This document shows, piece by piece, positions 9,373 to 17,092 of a DNA stretch of 64,000 nt. The stretch covers positions 1 to 64,000 of the forward strand of contig JBJEXX010000038.1 in the NCBI GenBank assembly GCA_051886215.1, written 5' to 3'. Positions within the stretch are counted from its first letter, which is position 1, and each line of letters opens with the position of its first letter. The translations under genes and the position numbers were made by a program. A model generated the notes under the pieces. That model was not told the origin of the DNA and made no database searches. It saw nothing but the letters and a program-made list of their open reading frames with translations. The stretch is from JBJEXX01 sp051886215 (lineage in GTDB: Bacteria; Bacillota_I; Bacilli_A; RF39; UBA660).

Positions 9373-9744
9373 TTATTTAAATTCAACTGTAGCTCCAGCT
9401 TCTTCAAGCTTAGCTTTAATTTCATTAGCTTCATCCATAGATACATTTTCTTTAACAGTTCCACAAGAGTCAACGATATCTTTAGATTCTTTTAATCCTA
9501 ATCCAGTAATATCTTTAACTGCTTTAATTACGTTAACTTTAGCAGCTCCTGCATCAGTTAATACTACATTAACTGAACTTGGTGCAGCATCTTCTCCTGC
9601 TCCTGCAGCTGGTGCAGCTGCTACTGCTACTGCAGATGGATCTACTCCAAACTCTTCTTTCATTGCATCTACTAATTCTTTAATTTCTAAAAGACTCATT
9701 TCTTTTAAAGCACTAATAAAATCTTCTCTATTTAATTTAGCCAT
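9373..9744 (-). CDS. rplL: 50S ribosomal protein L7/L12
   Basis: Stalk protein of the large subunit that recruits translation GTPases; 123 residues. An N-terminal dimerisation helix pair precedes an Ala-rich hinge (about residues 36-55) and a globular C-terminal domain with KVNVIKAVKDITGLGLKE. It follows rplJ after 18 bases with a strong GGAGGAAAG site, and a terminator after it ends the L10 operon transcript. Confidence 0.98.
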   Translation of the reverse strand: MAKLNREDFISALKEMSLLEIKELVDAMKEEFGVDPSAVAVAAAPAAGAGEDAAPSSVNVVLTDAGAAKVNVIKAVKDITGLGLKESKDIVDSCGTVKENVSMDEANEIKAKLEEAGATVEFK

Positions 9745-9762
9745 TTTTCTTTCCTCCTCTAA

Positions 9763-10257
9763 TTAATTTTCTTCTTTTTGTTTAGCGTATAAGTCTAAAC
9801 ATATTGATAAATCTTTTGGTATACCAATCATTGCTCCTGCTAGCATTGTTAATAATCCATCTCTAGATGGTATAGAAGCTAATTGATCAAGCATTGCTTT
9901 ATCCGCAATCTCTCCATCAACAATCCCTACTTTCATAACTAATGCAGGATGATTTTTGGTAAATTCTGATATAACTTTGATTGGAGCAACTTGATCTTTA
10001 CCATAAGCTAATGCACTTGGTCCAGTTAAGTTTTCACCTAAATCAATGTTTAAATCATTAAAAGCTCTACTCATTAATGTATTTTTATAAACTTTATAAT
10101 CAGCGTCGCTTTCTCTTAAAGCACATCTTAACTCTTTGATTTCTGCATCTGTTAAACCACGATAATCAAATAATACAATACTATTATTCTCCTCAACACG
10201 TGTTTTAACTTCGTCAATAATCTTTTGTTTTTGCTCTAAGATTTTAACATTTGCCAT
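9763..10257 (-). CDS. rplJ: 50S ribosomal protein L10
   Basis: Base of the ribosomal stalk: it binds 23S rRNA and carries L7/L12 dimers on its C-terminal helix. 164 residues, with an N-terminal FDYRGLTDAEIKELR segment and a C-terminal LSICLDLYAKQKEE helix that would bind L7/L12. Expression is probably autoregulated through the L10 leader directly upstream, since L10-L12 complexes bind such leaders in other bacteria. Confidence 0.98.
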   Translation of the reverse strand: MANVKILEQKQKIIDEVKTRVEENNSIVLFDYRGLTDAEIKELRCALRESDADYKVYKNTLMSRAFNDLNIDLGENLTGPSALAYGKDQVAPIKVISEFTKNHPALVMKVGIVDGEIADKAMLDQLASIPSRDGLLTMLAGAMIGIPKDLSICLDLYAKQKEEN

Positions 10258-10280
10258 AAAACACCTCCTTATTTATATTC

Positions 10281-10387
10281 GGGATGCCATAAAAAATTCC
10301 TAGTCATAGACTAGGAACTTTATATACTAAAAGTATGTCCTCGGTAGGATTTATTTGTATACCTACTGTCTATGGCACCAACAAAAC
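10281..10387 (-). promoter_or_regulatory. L10 leader (autoregulatory mRNA structure)
   Basis: The transcribed leader contains the typical GACAGTAGG ... CCTACCGAGG helix. A basal stem pairs TGCCATA (10371-10377) with TATGGCA (10285-10291). A strong hairpin (10297-10317, arms TTCCTAGTC / GACTAGGAA) is followed by six T residues and could act as an attenuator. The order and sequence match L10 leaders of Bacillota. Confidence 0.85.
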
Positions 10388-10393
10388 AACATT

Positions 10394-10422
10394 ATTGTAT
10401 ACTATTATTTATTATTTGTCAA
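10394..10422 (-). promoter_or_regulatory. promoter for the rplJ-rplL operon
   Basis: On the minus strand, -35 TTGACA (10417-10422), a 17-base spacer and -10 TACAAT (10394-10399). The -35 overlaps the 3' end of rplA. Confidence 0.8.
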
Positions 10423-11110
10423 ATGAATTTATACTTATTTTTATTCCTGGACCCATAGTAGTGCTTACAGAAATATTTTTAATATAATCACCTTTAACAG
10501 TTGAAGGTTTGATTTTAGAAATTGCATTTACAAAATAAACTAAGTTTTCTAATAAATCCTCTTCACTAAAAGATACCTTTCCGATTACACCATGAATGTT
10601 TCCATAACTATCTGTTCTGTATTCTACACGTCCAGCTTTTACTTCGCTAACTGCTTTTTCAACATCTAATGTAACAGTACCAGTTTTAGGATTTGGCATT
10701 AAACCTTTTGGTCCTAATACACGTCCTAGCTTACCTAAAAGTGGCATCATATCTGGAGTAGCAATCATAACATCAAAGTCAAACCAATTTTCTTTTTCGA
10801 TTTTTTCTAAGATATCAGTATCTCCAACAAAATCAGCTCCTGCAGCTTGTGCTTTTTTAGCTAATTCTCCACGAGCAACAACTAAAACTTTTTTAGTTTT
10901 ACCTGTACCTTTAGGAAGTACCATAGCACCTCTTAACTGTTGATCAGCTTTTTTAGTATCTAGATTCAAATTCATAGCTACTTCTACTGAAGCATCAAAT
11001 TTTGAAATTGAAGTTTCTTTTACTAATTTAACTGCTTCTTCTTTAGTATATGCTTTACCTTTTTCTACTTTTGTTAAAGCTTCATTATACTTTTTTGATC
11101 TTTTCTTCAT
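10412..11110 (-). CDS. rplA: 50S ribosomal protein L1
   Basis: Forms the mobile L1 stalk at the E site and represses its own mRNA. 232 residues with the family signature GKLGRVLGPKGLMPNPKTGTVT around residues 123-144. The ATG at 11110 follows AAGGAGG. A hairpin resembling an L1 target lies between rplK and this gene, which fits translational autocontrol. Confidence 0.98.
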   Translation of the reverse strand: MKKRSKKYNEALTKVEKGKAYTKEEAVKLVKETSISKFDASVEVAMNLNLDTKKADQQLRGAMVLPKGTGKTKKVLVVARGELAKKAQAAGADFVGDTDILEKIEKENWFDFDVMIATPDMMPLLGKLGRVLGPKGLMPNPKTGTVTLDVEKAVSEVKAGRVEYRTDSYGNIHGVIGKVSFSEEDLLENLVYFVNAISKIKPSTVKGDYIKNISVSTTMGPGIKISINSFDK

Positions 11111-11123
11111 TTTAATTCCTCCT

Positions 11124-11155
11124 TATGTGGTATGTACGGATTTTCCTCCCACATA
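11124..11155 (-). promoter_or_regulatory. putative L1-binding hairpin ahead of rplA
   Basis: The minus strand folds as TATGTGG ... CCACATA with an internal GAGGAAAATCCG loop just upstream of the rplA ribosome site. GTGGGA...ACCAC is typical of L1 operator RNAs, which mimic its 23S site. Assignment is by resemblance. Confidence 0.6.
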
Positions 11156-11179
11156 GATTTATAATCTATATGTTGATTA

Positions 11180-11611
11180 TTATTCTTCGCCTTCGATTTT
11201 TATTCCCATATTTTTTGCTGTACCTGCAACGATTTTCATTGCAGCTTCAACATCATATGCATTTAAATCAGGCAATTTAATTTCTGCTATTTCTTTTAAT
11301 TGATCTTTTGTAATTGTAGCAACTGTTTCATTTGCTCCTTTAGCTGATCCTTTATTAATTTTAGCATATTTCTTTAAAAGAAATGCAGTTGGTGGAGTTT
11401 TAATTACAAAATCGAAACTTCTATCATCATAAACAGAGATTTCAACTGGTAATATATCTCCCATTCTATCACGTGTTGCATCATTATATTTTGTACAGAA
11501 CTCTTGTAAATTAATTCCAGCGGGTCCTAATACTGTTCCAACGGGTGGAGCCGGGTTAGCTTTTCCAGCTGGTACTTGTAATTTTATTTTTTTAATAACT
11601 TCTTTTGCCAC
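11180..11611 (-). CDS. rplK: 50S ribosomal protein L11
   Basis: GTPase-centre protein, 143 residues, with the conserved KLQVPAGKANPAPPVGTVLGPAG N-terminus (antibiotic-binding proline-rich helix) and the rRNA-binding C-terminal half (KTPPTAFLLKK, MKIVAGTAKNMGIKIEG). I chose the GTG at 11611, eight bases after AGGAGG, giving V(M)AKEVIKK as in other L11 proteins. An upstream GTG at 11620 lies inside the ribosome site and is not credible. Confidence 0.97.
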   Translation of the reverse strand: MAKEVIKKIKLQVPAGKANPAPPVGTVLGPAGINLQEFCTKYNDATRDRMGDILPVEISVYDDRSFDFVIKTPPTAFLLKKYAKINKGSAKGANETVATITKDQLKEIAEIKLPDLNAYDVEAAMKIVAGTAKNMGIKIEGEE

Positions 11612-11650
11612 GAAAAACACCTCCTATATTATTTTTACTTCGTTTTCGCG

Positions 11651-11690
11651 AGTGGTTCAAATAGCTTTATTTTAATCCGCGCTTCCCACT
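11651..11690 (-). promoter_or_regulatory. putative L1-binding hairpin in the rplK leader
   Basis: In the rplK 5' leader the minus strand reads AGTGGGAAGCGCGGATT ... GAACCACT. It shares the GTGGGA...ACCAC frame with the hairpin ahead of rplA. L1 control of the L11-L1 operon at the rplK leader is established in other bacteria; the site here is inferred. Confidence 0.55.
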
Positions 11691-11725
11691 TGTATTTATC
11701 TATATTAATTAAATATAGCCATTAA

Positions 11726-11754
11726 ATAATAACACTAAATAATCACTTTTGCAA
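11726..11754 (-). promoter_or_regulatory. promoter for rplK-rplA
   Basis: On the minus strand, -35 TTGCAA (11749-11754), 17 bases, then -10 TATTAT (11726-11731), immediately downstream of the nusG stop. Confidence 0.7.
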
Positions 11755-11759
11755 CTATT

Positions 11760-12293
11760 TTATGCTTTTTCTATTTGATTTAACTCAACTTCTACTGAAG
11801 TTTCTTGTCCAAATAAATCAATTATAACTGTTAAAATTTGTTTTTCTTTATCTATTTCAGAAATTGTACCAAACATTCCTGCGAATGGTCCATCAACAAT
11901 TTTAACCTTATTACCATTTTCTAAATCTTCATCTATTTCAAGTCTACTCATTCCCATATTTCTAAGTACATTATCAACTTCTTGTGGTTGTAATGAAGTA
12001 GGTTTAGCTCCTTTTCCACTAGAACCGATAAAACCAGTAACACCTGGAGTATTACGTACAACATACCAAGCATCATCTGTCATAACCATTTCAACCAAAA
12101 TATAACCTGGAAATAATTTTTTAGTTTTTTCTTTTCTAATACCATCTTTTTCTTCAACAACAACTTGTTCTGGAATAATAATTCTACAAATATAATCTTT
12201 CATTCCCATAGATTCTGCTTTCATTTCAAGCTTTTCTTTTACCTTACTTTCATGTCCAGAATAAGTATTAACTACATACCATTGTTTTTCCAT
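11760..12293 (-). CDS. nusG: transcription termination/antitermination factor NusG
   Basis: Binds RNA polymerase and modulates pausing, Rho-dependent termination and coupling with ribosomes. 177 residues with N-terminal NGN domain (KQWYVVNTYSGHESKVKEKL) and C-terminal KOW domain (KVKIVDGPFAGMFGTISEID, about residues 120-155). It starts immediately after the secE stop, so the two are co-transcribed, as in nearly all bacteria. Confidence 0.98.
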   Translation of the reverse strand: MEKQWYVVNTYSGHESKVKEKLEMKAESMGMKDYICRIIIPEQVVVEEKDGIRKEKTKKLFPGYILVEMVMTDDAWYVVRNTPGVTGFIGSSGKGAKPTSLQPQEVDNVLRNMGMSRLEIDEDLENGNKVKIVDGPFAGMFGTISEIDKEKQILTVIIDLFGQETSVEVELNQIEKA

Positions 12294-12632
12294 CTACATC
12301 ACCACCGTTTTTAACCAAACCATTATTATATCTATTAAATAAAATAAAATTCCTAAAAATATTACACAAGAGATAGTCGCAACAAAATTTTTCCATACAT
12401 CTCTTCTACTAGGCCATGAAACATTTTTCAATTCTATAAACAAATTTTTAAACCAATTAGTTATACATTTAAAAATATTTGTTTTTTTCTTATCAGTTTT
12501 TTCTCTTTTATTATTAACTTTAGTAACTTTATTTTTTTCTTTTGTTTCCTTAATGTTTACTTTTTCTTTTTTTTCAACCTTTTCAACTTTTTTATTTACT
12601 TTAGAAACCTTTTTATTTGTCTCTTTTTTCAT
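12294..12632 (-). CDS. secE: preprotein translocase subunit SecE with long basic N-terminus
   Basis: Membrane subunit that clamps SecY. The C-terminal half has the family pattern (FIELKNVSWPSRRDVWKNF then one transmembrane helix, about residues 83-107). The first 50 or so residues are an unusual Lys/Glu-rich low-complexity extension, making it 112 rather than about 60 residues. Its promoter carries an inverted repeat. The rpmG gene that usually precedes secE is absent here. Confidence 0.93.
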   Translation of the reverse strand: MKKETNKKVSKVNKKVEKVEKKEKVNIKETKEKNKVTKVNNKREKTDKKKTNIFKCITNWFKNLFIELKNVSWPSRRDVWKNFVATISCVIFLGILFYLIDIIMVWLKTVVM

Positions 12633-12668
12633 AATTCACCACCCAAATTTTATCAAAATAAAAACACC

Positions 12669-12695
12669 TTCGTGTCACATATAAAATAACACGAA
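12669..12695. repeat. inverted repeat overlapping the secE promoter -10
   Basis: Perfect 7-bp arms TTCGTGT and ACACGAA are separated by 13 bases and straddle the -10 element of the secE-nusG promoter. This layout would suit a repressor operator or a 5' mRNA hairpin; no regulator is identified. Confidence 0.45.
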
Positions 12696-12711
12696 TTAAT
12701 CTATATGTCAA
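12683..12711 (-). promoter_or_regulatory. promoter for secE-nusG
   Basis: On the minus strand, -35 TTGACA (12706-12711), a 17-base spacer and -10 TATTTT (12683-12688), just after the stop of the preceding gene. Confidence 0.65.
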
Positions 12712-12714
12712 CAC

Positions 12715-13338
12715 TTATGTGTTAGTAATAACAAAAATAACAATCATAAATAATATTAAAACAGCTGCCATAACAAAAACTACAGGAACACTTATAAAAG
12801 CTGCTTTATTAAACACCTCTGAACTATCATCATTACTTAACATAGCTCCTACACTAGTAGCCTTTACTAAATTTTTACTATTAGAAATACCATTTTGTTC
12901 CTTCTTCACAGCATCTATATATTCATGATAATATACTACATCATTGTTTTTATATAAATTATAAAAATAATTATAATCAATATCATTATATGAATATTTA
13001 AAATTCTCTACTACTTCTTTTAAATAATTTTCAGAAAAAAGCATATCTGAATTGAATAAATTACTCTTATTTATATATATATTAGTAAGTAATGATGCAT
13101 AATTATATATATTAGACTTAATAACTTCATCTTTTATATCAGGACGTACTTTATTTACTCTAAATATAAATTCATTGCTTTTATCATCAAATACTATTTT
13201 ATCAGATCTAAAATCAGTTATATAGTAACCACTATCATGAAGTTTTTTCATCGAATGCGACATTTTATAAAAATATTTCAATAAATCATCATTATCATTT
13301 GTATAGGTACATAATGTTTTTAAATCTATCTCTTTCAT
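12715..13338 (-). CDS. tail-anchored protein with a degenerate kinase-like motif
   Basis: 207 residues, function unknown. Residues about 32-52 (MKKLHDSGYYITDFRSDKIV then FDD) look like a eroded protein-kinase catalytic loop: Asp is kept, but the following Lys and Asn are Arg and Lys. There is no glycine loop or N-lobe, so catalysis is unlikely. A strongly hydrophobic helix occupies about residues 183-204 at the extreme C-terminus, giving a cytoplasmic domain with tail anchor. The ATG at 13338 follows GGTGAAT and directly abuts the stop of the upstream surface-protein gene, so they are probably made together. EssB-like pseudokinase is only an analogy. Confidence 0.6.
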   Translation of the reverse strand: MKEIDLKTLCTYTNDNDDLLKYFYKMSHSMKKLHDSGYYITDFRSDKIVFDDKSNEFIFRVNKVRPDIKDEVIKSNIYNYASLLTNIYINKSNLFNSDMLFSENYLKEVVENFKYSYNDIDYNYFYNLYKNNDVVYYHEYIDAVKKEQNGISNSKNLVKATSVGAMLSNDDSSEVFNKAAFISVPVVFVMAAVLILFMIVIFVITNT

Positions 13339-13339
13339 A

Positions 13340-14629
13340 TTATTCACCATAACGTTCCACTGTTAATCTATAATTATTATTTTCTTTATTAACAGTTAAA
13401 GCTTTTGAATAAACTAAATAATTTTTTATATTAATATCTATATTACCACCAACAACTTCTGTCTTATTAACATTAGTAATATCTTTATAAAATTCTCCAT
13501 TTATATATATTTCTTTAATTACTTCTTCACCTTTTACATTATTTTCTACTACTACTTTTTTTCTTTTAATTATTGTAATTGTATAAGATTTATTATTTTC
13601 GATAGTATACTCATCAACTAAATCACCAATTTTTAATACTCCATTTACTAAATGAATATTTACATCTCCTGTTTCTAAGATATTAATATCGCCACTAGAA
13701 CTTAAAACTTTGAATGAAGTTGATACAGTATATACCTCCATAGAAGAAGTATCATAACTAAATCCTGTATTAGTTGCATTAGTTAACTTAGTATCCAAAA
13801 ATTTATCATTCCATGTATAATTACTGAAACCACTGATATCTAAATTGTTATTATTACCACTTAAATCATACCATGAATTAGTTGTATCGCTATGACCATC
13901 ACTTGTATTGTTAATAGCATCATACCAAACCAATAATGAATCAGTTTCATATGTATTTGTATTTTCACCCGCTACTGTAATCTTACCAAAATAATATTTT
14001 CCAGTTAAACTACCATCCTCATTTTTGATAAAAATATCATTTGAAGCATCAGCTTTAATCCAGACCCTTACAGATATTTTTTTCTTTTCTCCTGGTTGTA
14101 GTTTACCATTTAATAATTCATAGTCCTTTGTTGCCAAACTTTCTAATATAACAGGACTATTACCATTTACACTTACTTTTAAATCATTTTTATTTAATAA
14201 TTTTTCACTCATTTCAGCATCTGTTTTTTCTTCTCCATTTATTACTGCAGTATCATCTAATAATTTCACAGAATAAGTAGATGCTAAACTACCAGTGTTT
14301 TGAATATAAAATGTATATGCTTTTGATTTTAAACCTTCTTCATCACTAATAGGATAACTATTGACTAATGATATAGCTCCAGATTCTTCTTGATAATCGA
14401 TATGCAAATCACCCACATTTACACCATTAAAATCTTCTGTTTTATTAATTGATGAAAATACTGCATACGTAGTACCAAACATTACTAAAAGCACAACGAA
14501 AACAGATGCCATCATCACACGAGTTTGTTGTTTCATAGTTTTTGTAAAAAAATATTTTCTACTTTTACTTTTAACAGTCTTGGCATTATTATCTAAATAA
14601 TACTTTTTTCTATCTTTCCATGTTTTCAT
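13340..14629 (-). CDS. SipW-type secreted surface protein, TasA-like N-terminus plus LamG-like C-terminus
   Basis: 429 residues. A basic N-terminus leads into one hydrophobic segment (about residues 40-60) ending GTTYAVFSS, followed by a GDLHIDY-type strand. This is the signature of camelysin/TasA proteins cut by SipW-like signal peptidase. A beta-rich middle (residues about 80-225) precedes a segment with LLVWYDAINN, WYDLSGNNNNLDIS and a C-terminal INIKNYLVYSKAL, typical of concanavalin/LamG-like jelly rolls in surface proteins. It is likely exported and surface-attached, perhaps a matrix component. The start at 14629 follows GGTGATAAT. It lies just downstream of sigH. Confidence 0.75.
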   Translation of the reverse strand: MKTWKDRKKYYLDNNAKTVKSKSRKYFFTKTMKQQTRVMMASVFVVLLVMFGTTYAVFSSINKTEDFNGVNVGDLHIDYQEESGAISLVNSYPISDEEGLKSKAYTFYIQNTGSLASTYSVKLLDDTAVINGEEKTDAEMSEKLLNKNDLKVSVNGNSPVILESLATKDYELLNGKLQPGEKKKISVRVWIKADASNDIFIKNEDGSLTGKYYFGKITVAGENTNTYETDSLLVWYDAINNTSDGHSDTTNSWYDLSGNNNNLDISGFSNYTWNDKFLDTKLTNATNTGFSYDTSSMEVYTVSTSFKVLSSSGDINILETGDVNIHLVNGVLKIGDLVDEYTIENNKSYTITIIKRKKVVVENNVKGEEVIKEIYINGEFYKDITNVNKTEVVGGNIDINIKNYLVYSKALTVNKENNNYRLTVERYGE

Positions 14630-14666
14630 ATTATCACCAATTATCATATACATTATAACATAAAAA

Positions 14667-15242
14667 TTATACTAACAAAGTTTTTTTTAATTTATTTTTA
14701 CATTTTTGTATAATGTAATCTACTTTTTTATATTTAATATCTAAAAGAGTACTTATGTCTTTATAAGAAAAACCATTAATTCTAAGCAGAAATACCAACG
14801 ATTCTTCAAACTTCAATTCTAGACTAAAATTTTTTAATTCATTATATACAATTCTTGATAATATTTTGTCTTCATCATTACATCCAAGTTCATTTTCATA
14901 ATCATCATAAATATTATAATAAAATGTATTATCTAAACAATACTTTTTATTTGTTCTAAAAACAGTCTTCATAATTTCATTATTTATACAGCGTATTGCA
15001 AAAGTATAAAACATTGCGTCTTTACTACTATCATATTGCTTAATCGCATTCTCTAAAGCAAAAAAACCACTTTGTACAACATCATCAAAATCTATTATAG
15101 TATTTCTTACATAACCATAATATTTCTTGGCAACACCTAATACAATTGGTTTATATTTTTCATAAATATAATTATTAGCAACCTCATTATTATCACTAAT
15201 TAAATATAATATTTCATTATCGTTAACATTTTTATAATTCAC
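14667..15242 (-). CDS. sigH: sigma-70 family factor, SigH-like
   Basis: 191 residues. Region 2 includes IYEKYKPIVLGVAKKYYG and the polymerase-core contact DFDDVVQSGFFALENAIKQYD; region 4 ends GFSYKDISTLLDIKYKKVDYIIQKCKNKLKK. In Bacillus sigH occupies exactly this place after rlmB (yacP lies between) and directs early stationary and sporulation genes. The GTG start at 15242 is chosen because it sits just after the rlmB stop; upstream ATGs would overlap rlmB deeply. Divergent sequence means orthology rests on synteny plus length. Confidence 0.75.
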   Translation of the reverse strand: MNYKNVNDNEILYLISDNNEVANNYIYEKYKPIVLGVAKKYYGYVRNTIIDFDDVVQSGFFALENAIKQYDSSKDAMFYTFAIRCINNEIMKTVFRTNKKYCLDNTFYYNIYDDYENELGCNDEDKILSRIVYNELKNFSLELKFEESLVFLLRINGFSYKDISTLLDIKYKKVDYIIQKCKNKLKKTLLV

Positions 15243-15243
15243 C

Positions 15244-15951
15244 TTATCCCTGCTTTCTATGATTATTGATAATTTCATATACCATAATTCCGCAGGCAAC
15301 TGATGCGTTTAAACTATTAACCTTTCCATACATAGGAATATTAGCCACAAAATCACAGGACTCTCTAACGATTCTACTCATCCCAAAACCTTCGCTACCT
15401 ATTACCAAAGCTATTTTCCCTGAATAATCAATCTTTCTATAATCAACACTATCCACCATATCCGTTCCAATTATCCAAAATCCATTCTTTTTTAGCTTAT
15501 CAATAGTGTTTTTTAAATTTGTAACACTAGCTATTTTGATATTAGAAAGAGCTCCCGCACTAGTCTTCATTACAGTAGCGTTAACTTCAACACTTCTATT
15601 TTTAGGAAGAATTATACCATCAACTCCAGCAGCCTCACAAGTTCTTATCATAGCGCCTAAATTATGAGGATCTTCTATATGATCTAAAATTAACACTACC
15701 GCATCATCTTTATTTATAAATTCCTCTAAATTACAATACACAAAATCATCTATAAAAAGTATTATACCTTGATGATGAGAATCTGCAAGTTTATCTAATT
15801 CATATTTACTTTTATAAAACACTGGAATTTTATTTTTTTCTATTAAAGAAATTATATTTTTATCATTAAAATTATCTTGTAAAAAAATTTTTCGCACTTT
15901 TTCATTTTTTTTCAAAATTTCCGAAGCAACATTTTTTCCGTATACTAACAT
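15244..15951 (-). CDS. rlmB: 23S rRNA (guanosine(2251)-2'-O)-methyltransferase
   Basis: SpoU-family trefoil-knot methyltransferase modifying G2251 in the P-loop of 23S rRNA. 235 residues: an N-terminal L30e-like substrate domain (LVYGKNVASEILKK), then DHIEDPHNLGAMIRTCEAAG, VIGSEGFGMSR and IPMYGKVNSLNASVACGI, the three SAM and knot motifs. It is adjacent to mrnC with one base between coding regions, as in Bacillus. Confidence 0.95.
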   Translation of the reverse strand: MLVYGKNVASEILKKNEKVRKIFLQDNFNDKNIISLIEKNKIPVFYKSKYELDKLADSHHQGIILFIDDFVYCNLEEFINKDDAVVLILDHIEDPHNLGAMIRTCEAAGVDGIILPKNRSVEVNATVMKTSAGALSNIKIASVTNLKNTIDKLKKNGFWIIGTDMVDSVDYRKIDYSGKIALVIGSEGFGMSRIVRESCDFVANIPMYGKVNSLNASVACGIMVYEIINNHRKQG

Positions 15952-16326
15952 TTATTCCTCCAATATATAATCTAATATTTCTTCTATTCTTTTTTTATTA
16001 TCATCTAAAAACAAATATCCAATTAAAGCTTCAAATCCTGTAGAATAATTATAAGTTGTAATATCGCAATTTTTAGGATGATGTTTTACCTTACAATTTC
16101 TAGCTCTCTTTACTATTCTTAATTCATTTTCTGATAAAAAATTATCATTTATCATATTCATTAAAAAATTAGTTTGACTTTTTGCTGAAACATATTTTAT
16201 AGCTTCCTCTTGTAATTTTTTTACATTGTTTATACCTTTTTCTACTAAATAGATCCTAATATAGTTTTCATATATAGAATCACCAAGGTAAGCTAAAACC
16301 AACACATTGACTTCTAATGGATTCAT
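15952..16326 (-). CDS. mrnC: Mini-ribonuclease III
   Basis: RNase III-like nuclease without a double-stranded RNA-binding domain; it matures the ends of 23S rRNA. 124 residues with the catalytic-domain motifs LAYLGDSIYENYIR and YSTGFEALIGYLFL, whose acidic residues coordinate metal. The ATG at 16326 is preferred: it directly follows the stop of the upstream peptidase gene with GGCGAGATG upstream. An in-frame ATG at 16335 would overlap that gene. Confidence 0.93.
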   Translation of the reverse strand: MNPLEVNVLVLAYLGDSIYENYIRIYLVEKGINNVKKLQEEAIKYVSAKSQTNFLMNMINDNFLSENELRIVKRARNCKVKHHPKNCDITTYNYSTGFEALIGYLFLDDNKKRIEEILDYILEE

Positions 16327-16327
16327 A

Positions 16328-17014
16328 TTAATCATCTCGCCTACTACCTGCGATTAAAAGTAGTCTTAAAAGTTGTAATAATATAGTAACCAAACTAGCA
16401 ACGTAAGTGAATGCCGCTGCAAATAAAACACTTCTAGTACCTTTATATTCATCATCTGTTACCAAATTATATTCTCGTATTTTTTGTAAAGCTCTTTTAC
16501 TAGCATTAAATTCCACAGGTAAAGTTGCTATCTGGAATAAAAGAGTTGCAAGTTCCATAGCTATTGCTATATAAATAACTCTGCCATATCCAAAGATAAG
16601 ACCGATTAGAATCGCAAAATATCCAGCTCTAGAAATAAAATTGACAAATGGTACTAAGAAACTTCTAAATTTCATAAACCAATAATTATTTGCATCTTGC
16701 AATGCATGTCCAACTTCATGAGCTGCTACCGCTACGCTGGCAATACTACTTTCATGAAACACTTCAGAAGACAATCTAACTACTTTTCTATTTGGATCAT
16801 AATGATCAGTTAAATAACCTCTTACTTCTACAACGTGAATATCCTGAAGATGATTTTGATCTAATATCTTTCTAGCAACATCAAAACCAGTTAATCCTTT
16901 CAAATTATCTAGTTTCAAATATTTTTTATAAGTAATTTTAACAAACAAATCTGCTACTACAGAGATAATAATACCTAAAAATATTAAAATATAACCCATT
17001 ATATAAACATCCAT
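16328..17014 (-). CDS. YugP-type zinc metallopeptidase, membrane bound
   Basis: 228 residues. It has an N-terminal membrane helix (about residues 6-25), a cytosolic segment with VAAHEVGHALQ (HExxH zinc motif, about residues 96-106), and further hydrophobic segments around 130-155 and 200-222. The family (neutral zinc metallopeptidase 2, B. subtilis YugP) has no well-defined substrate; roles in membrane-protein turnover are guesses. It is co-directional with mrnC-rlmB-sigH but not part of the classical Bacillus order here. Confidence 0.9.
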   Translation of the reverse strand: MDVYIMGYILIFLGIIISVVADLFVKITYKKYLKLDNLKGLTGFDVARKILDQNHLQDIHVVEVRGYLTDHYDPNRKVVRLSSEVFHESSIASVAVAAHEVGHALQDANNYWFMKFRSFLVPFVNFISRAGYFAILIGLIFGYGRVIYIAIAMELATLLFQIATLPVEFNASKRALQKIREYNLVTDDEYKGTRSVLFAAAFTYVASLVTILLQLLRLLLIAGSRRDD

Positions 17015-17054
17015 TTAATCACGTCCTTCATAGAATATTTTACCATAGAATAAT

Positions 17055-17092
17055 TAAAAAAGATAGTAAAGTTATATAAGTGATTACTTTAC
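17055..17092 (-). terminator. terminator after clpC
   Basis: The minus strand has GTAAAGT ... ACTTTAC with a 13-base loop, then TATCTTTTTT. The hairpin overlaps the clpC stop codon. Confidence 0.7.

Noticed and set aside
12715..13350. Active serine/threonine kinase
   Set aside because: The glycine loop and N-lobe lysine are absent, and the catalytic-loop Lys/Asn are replaced; at most a pseudokinase.
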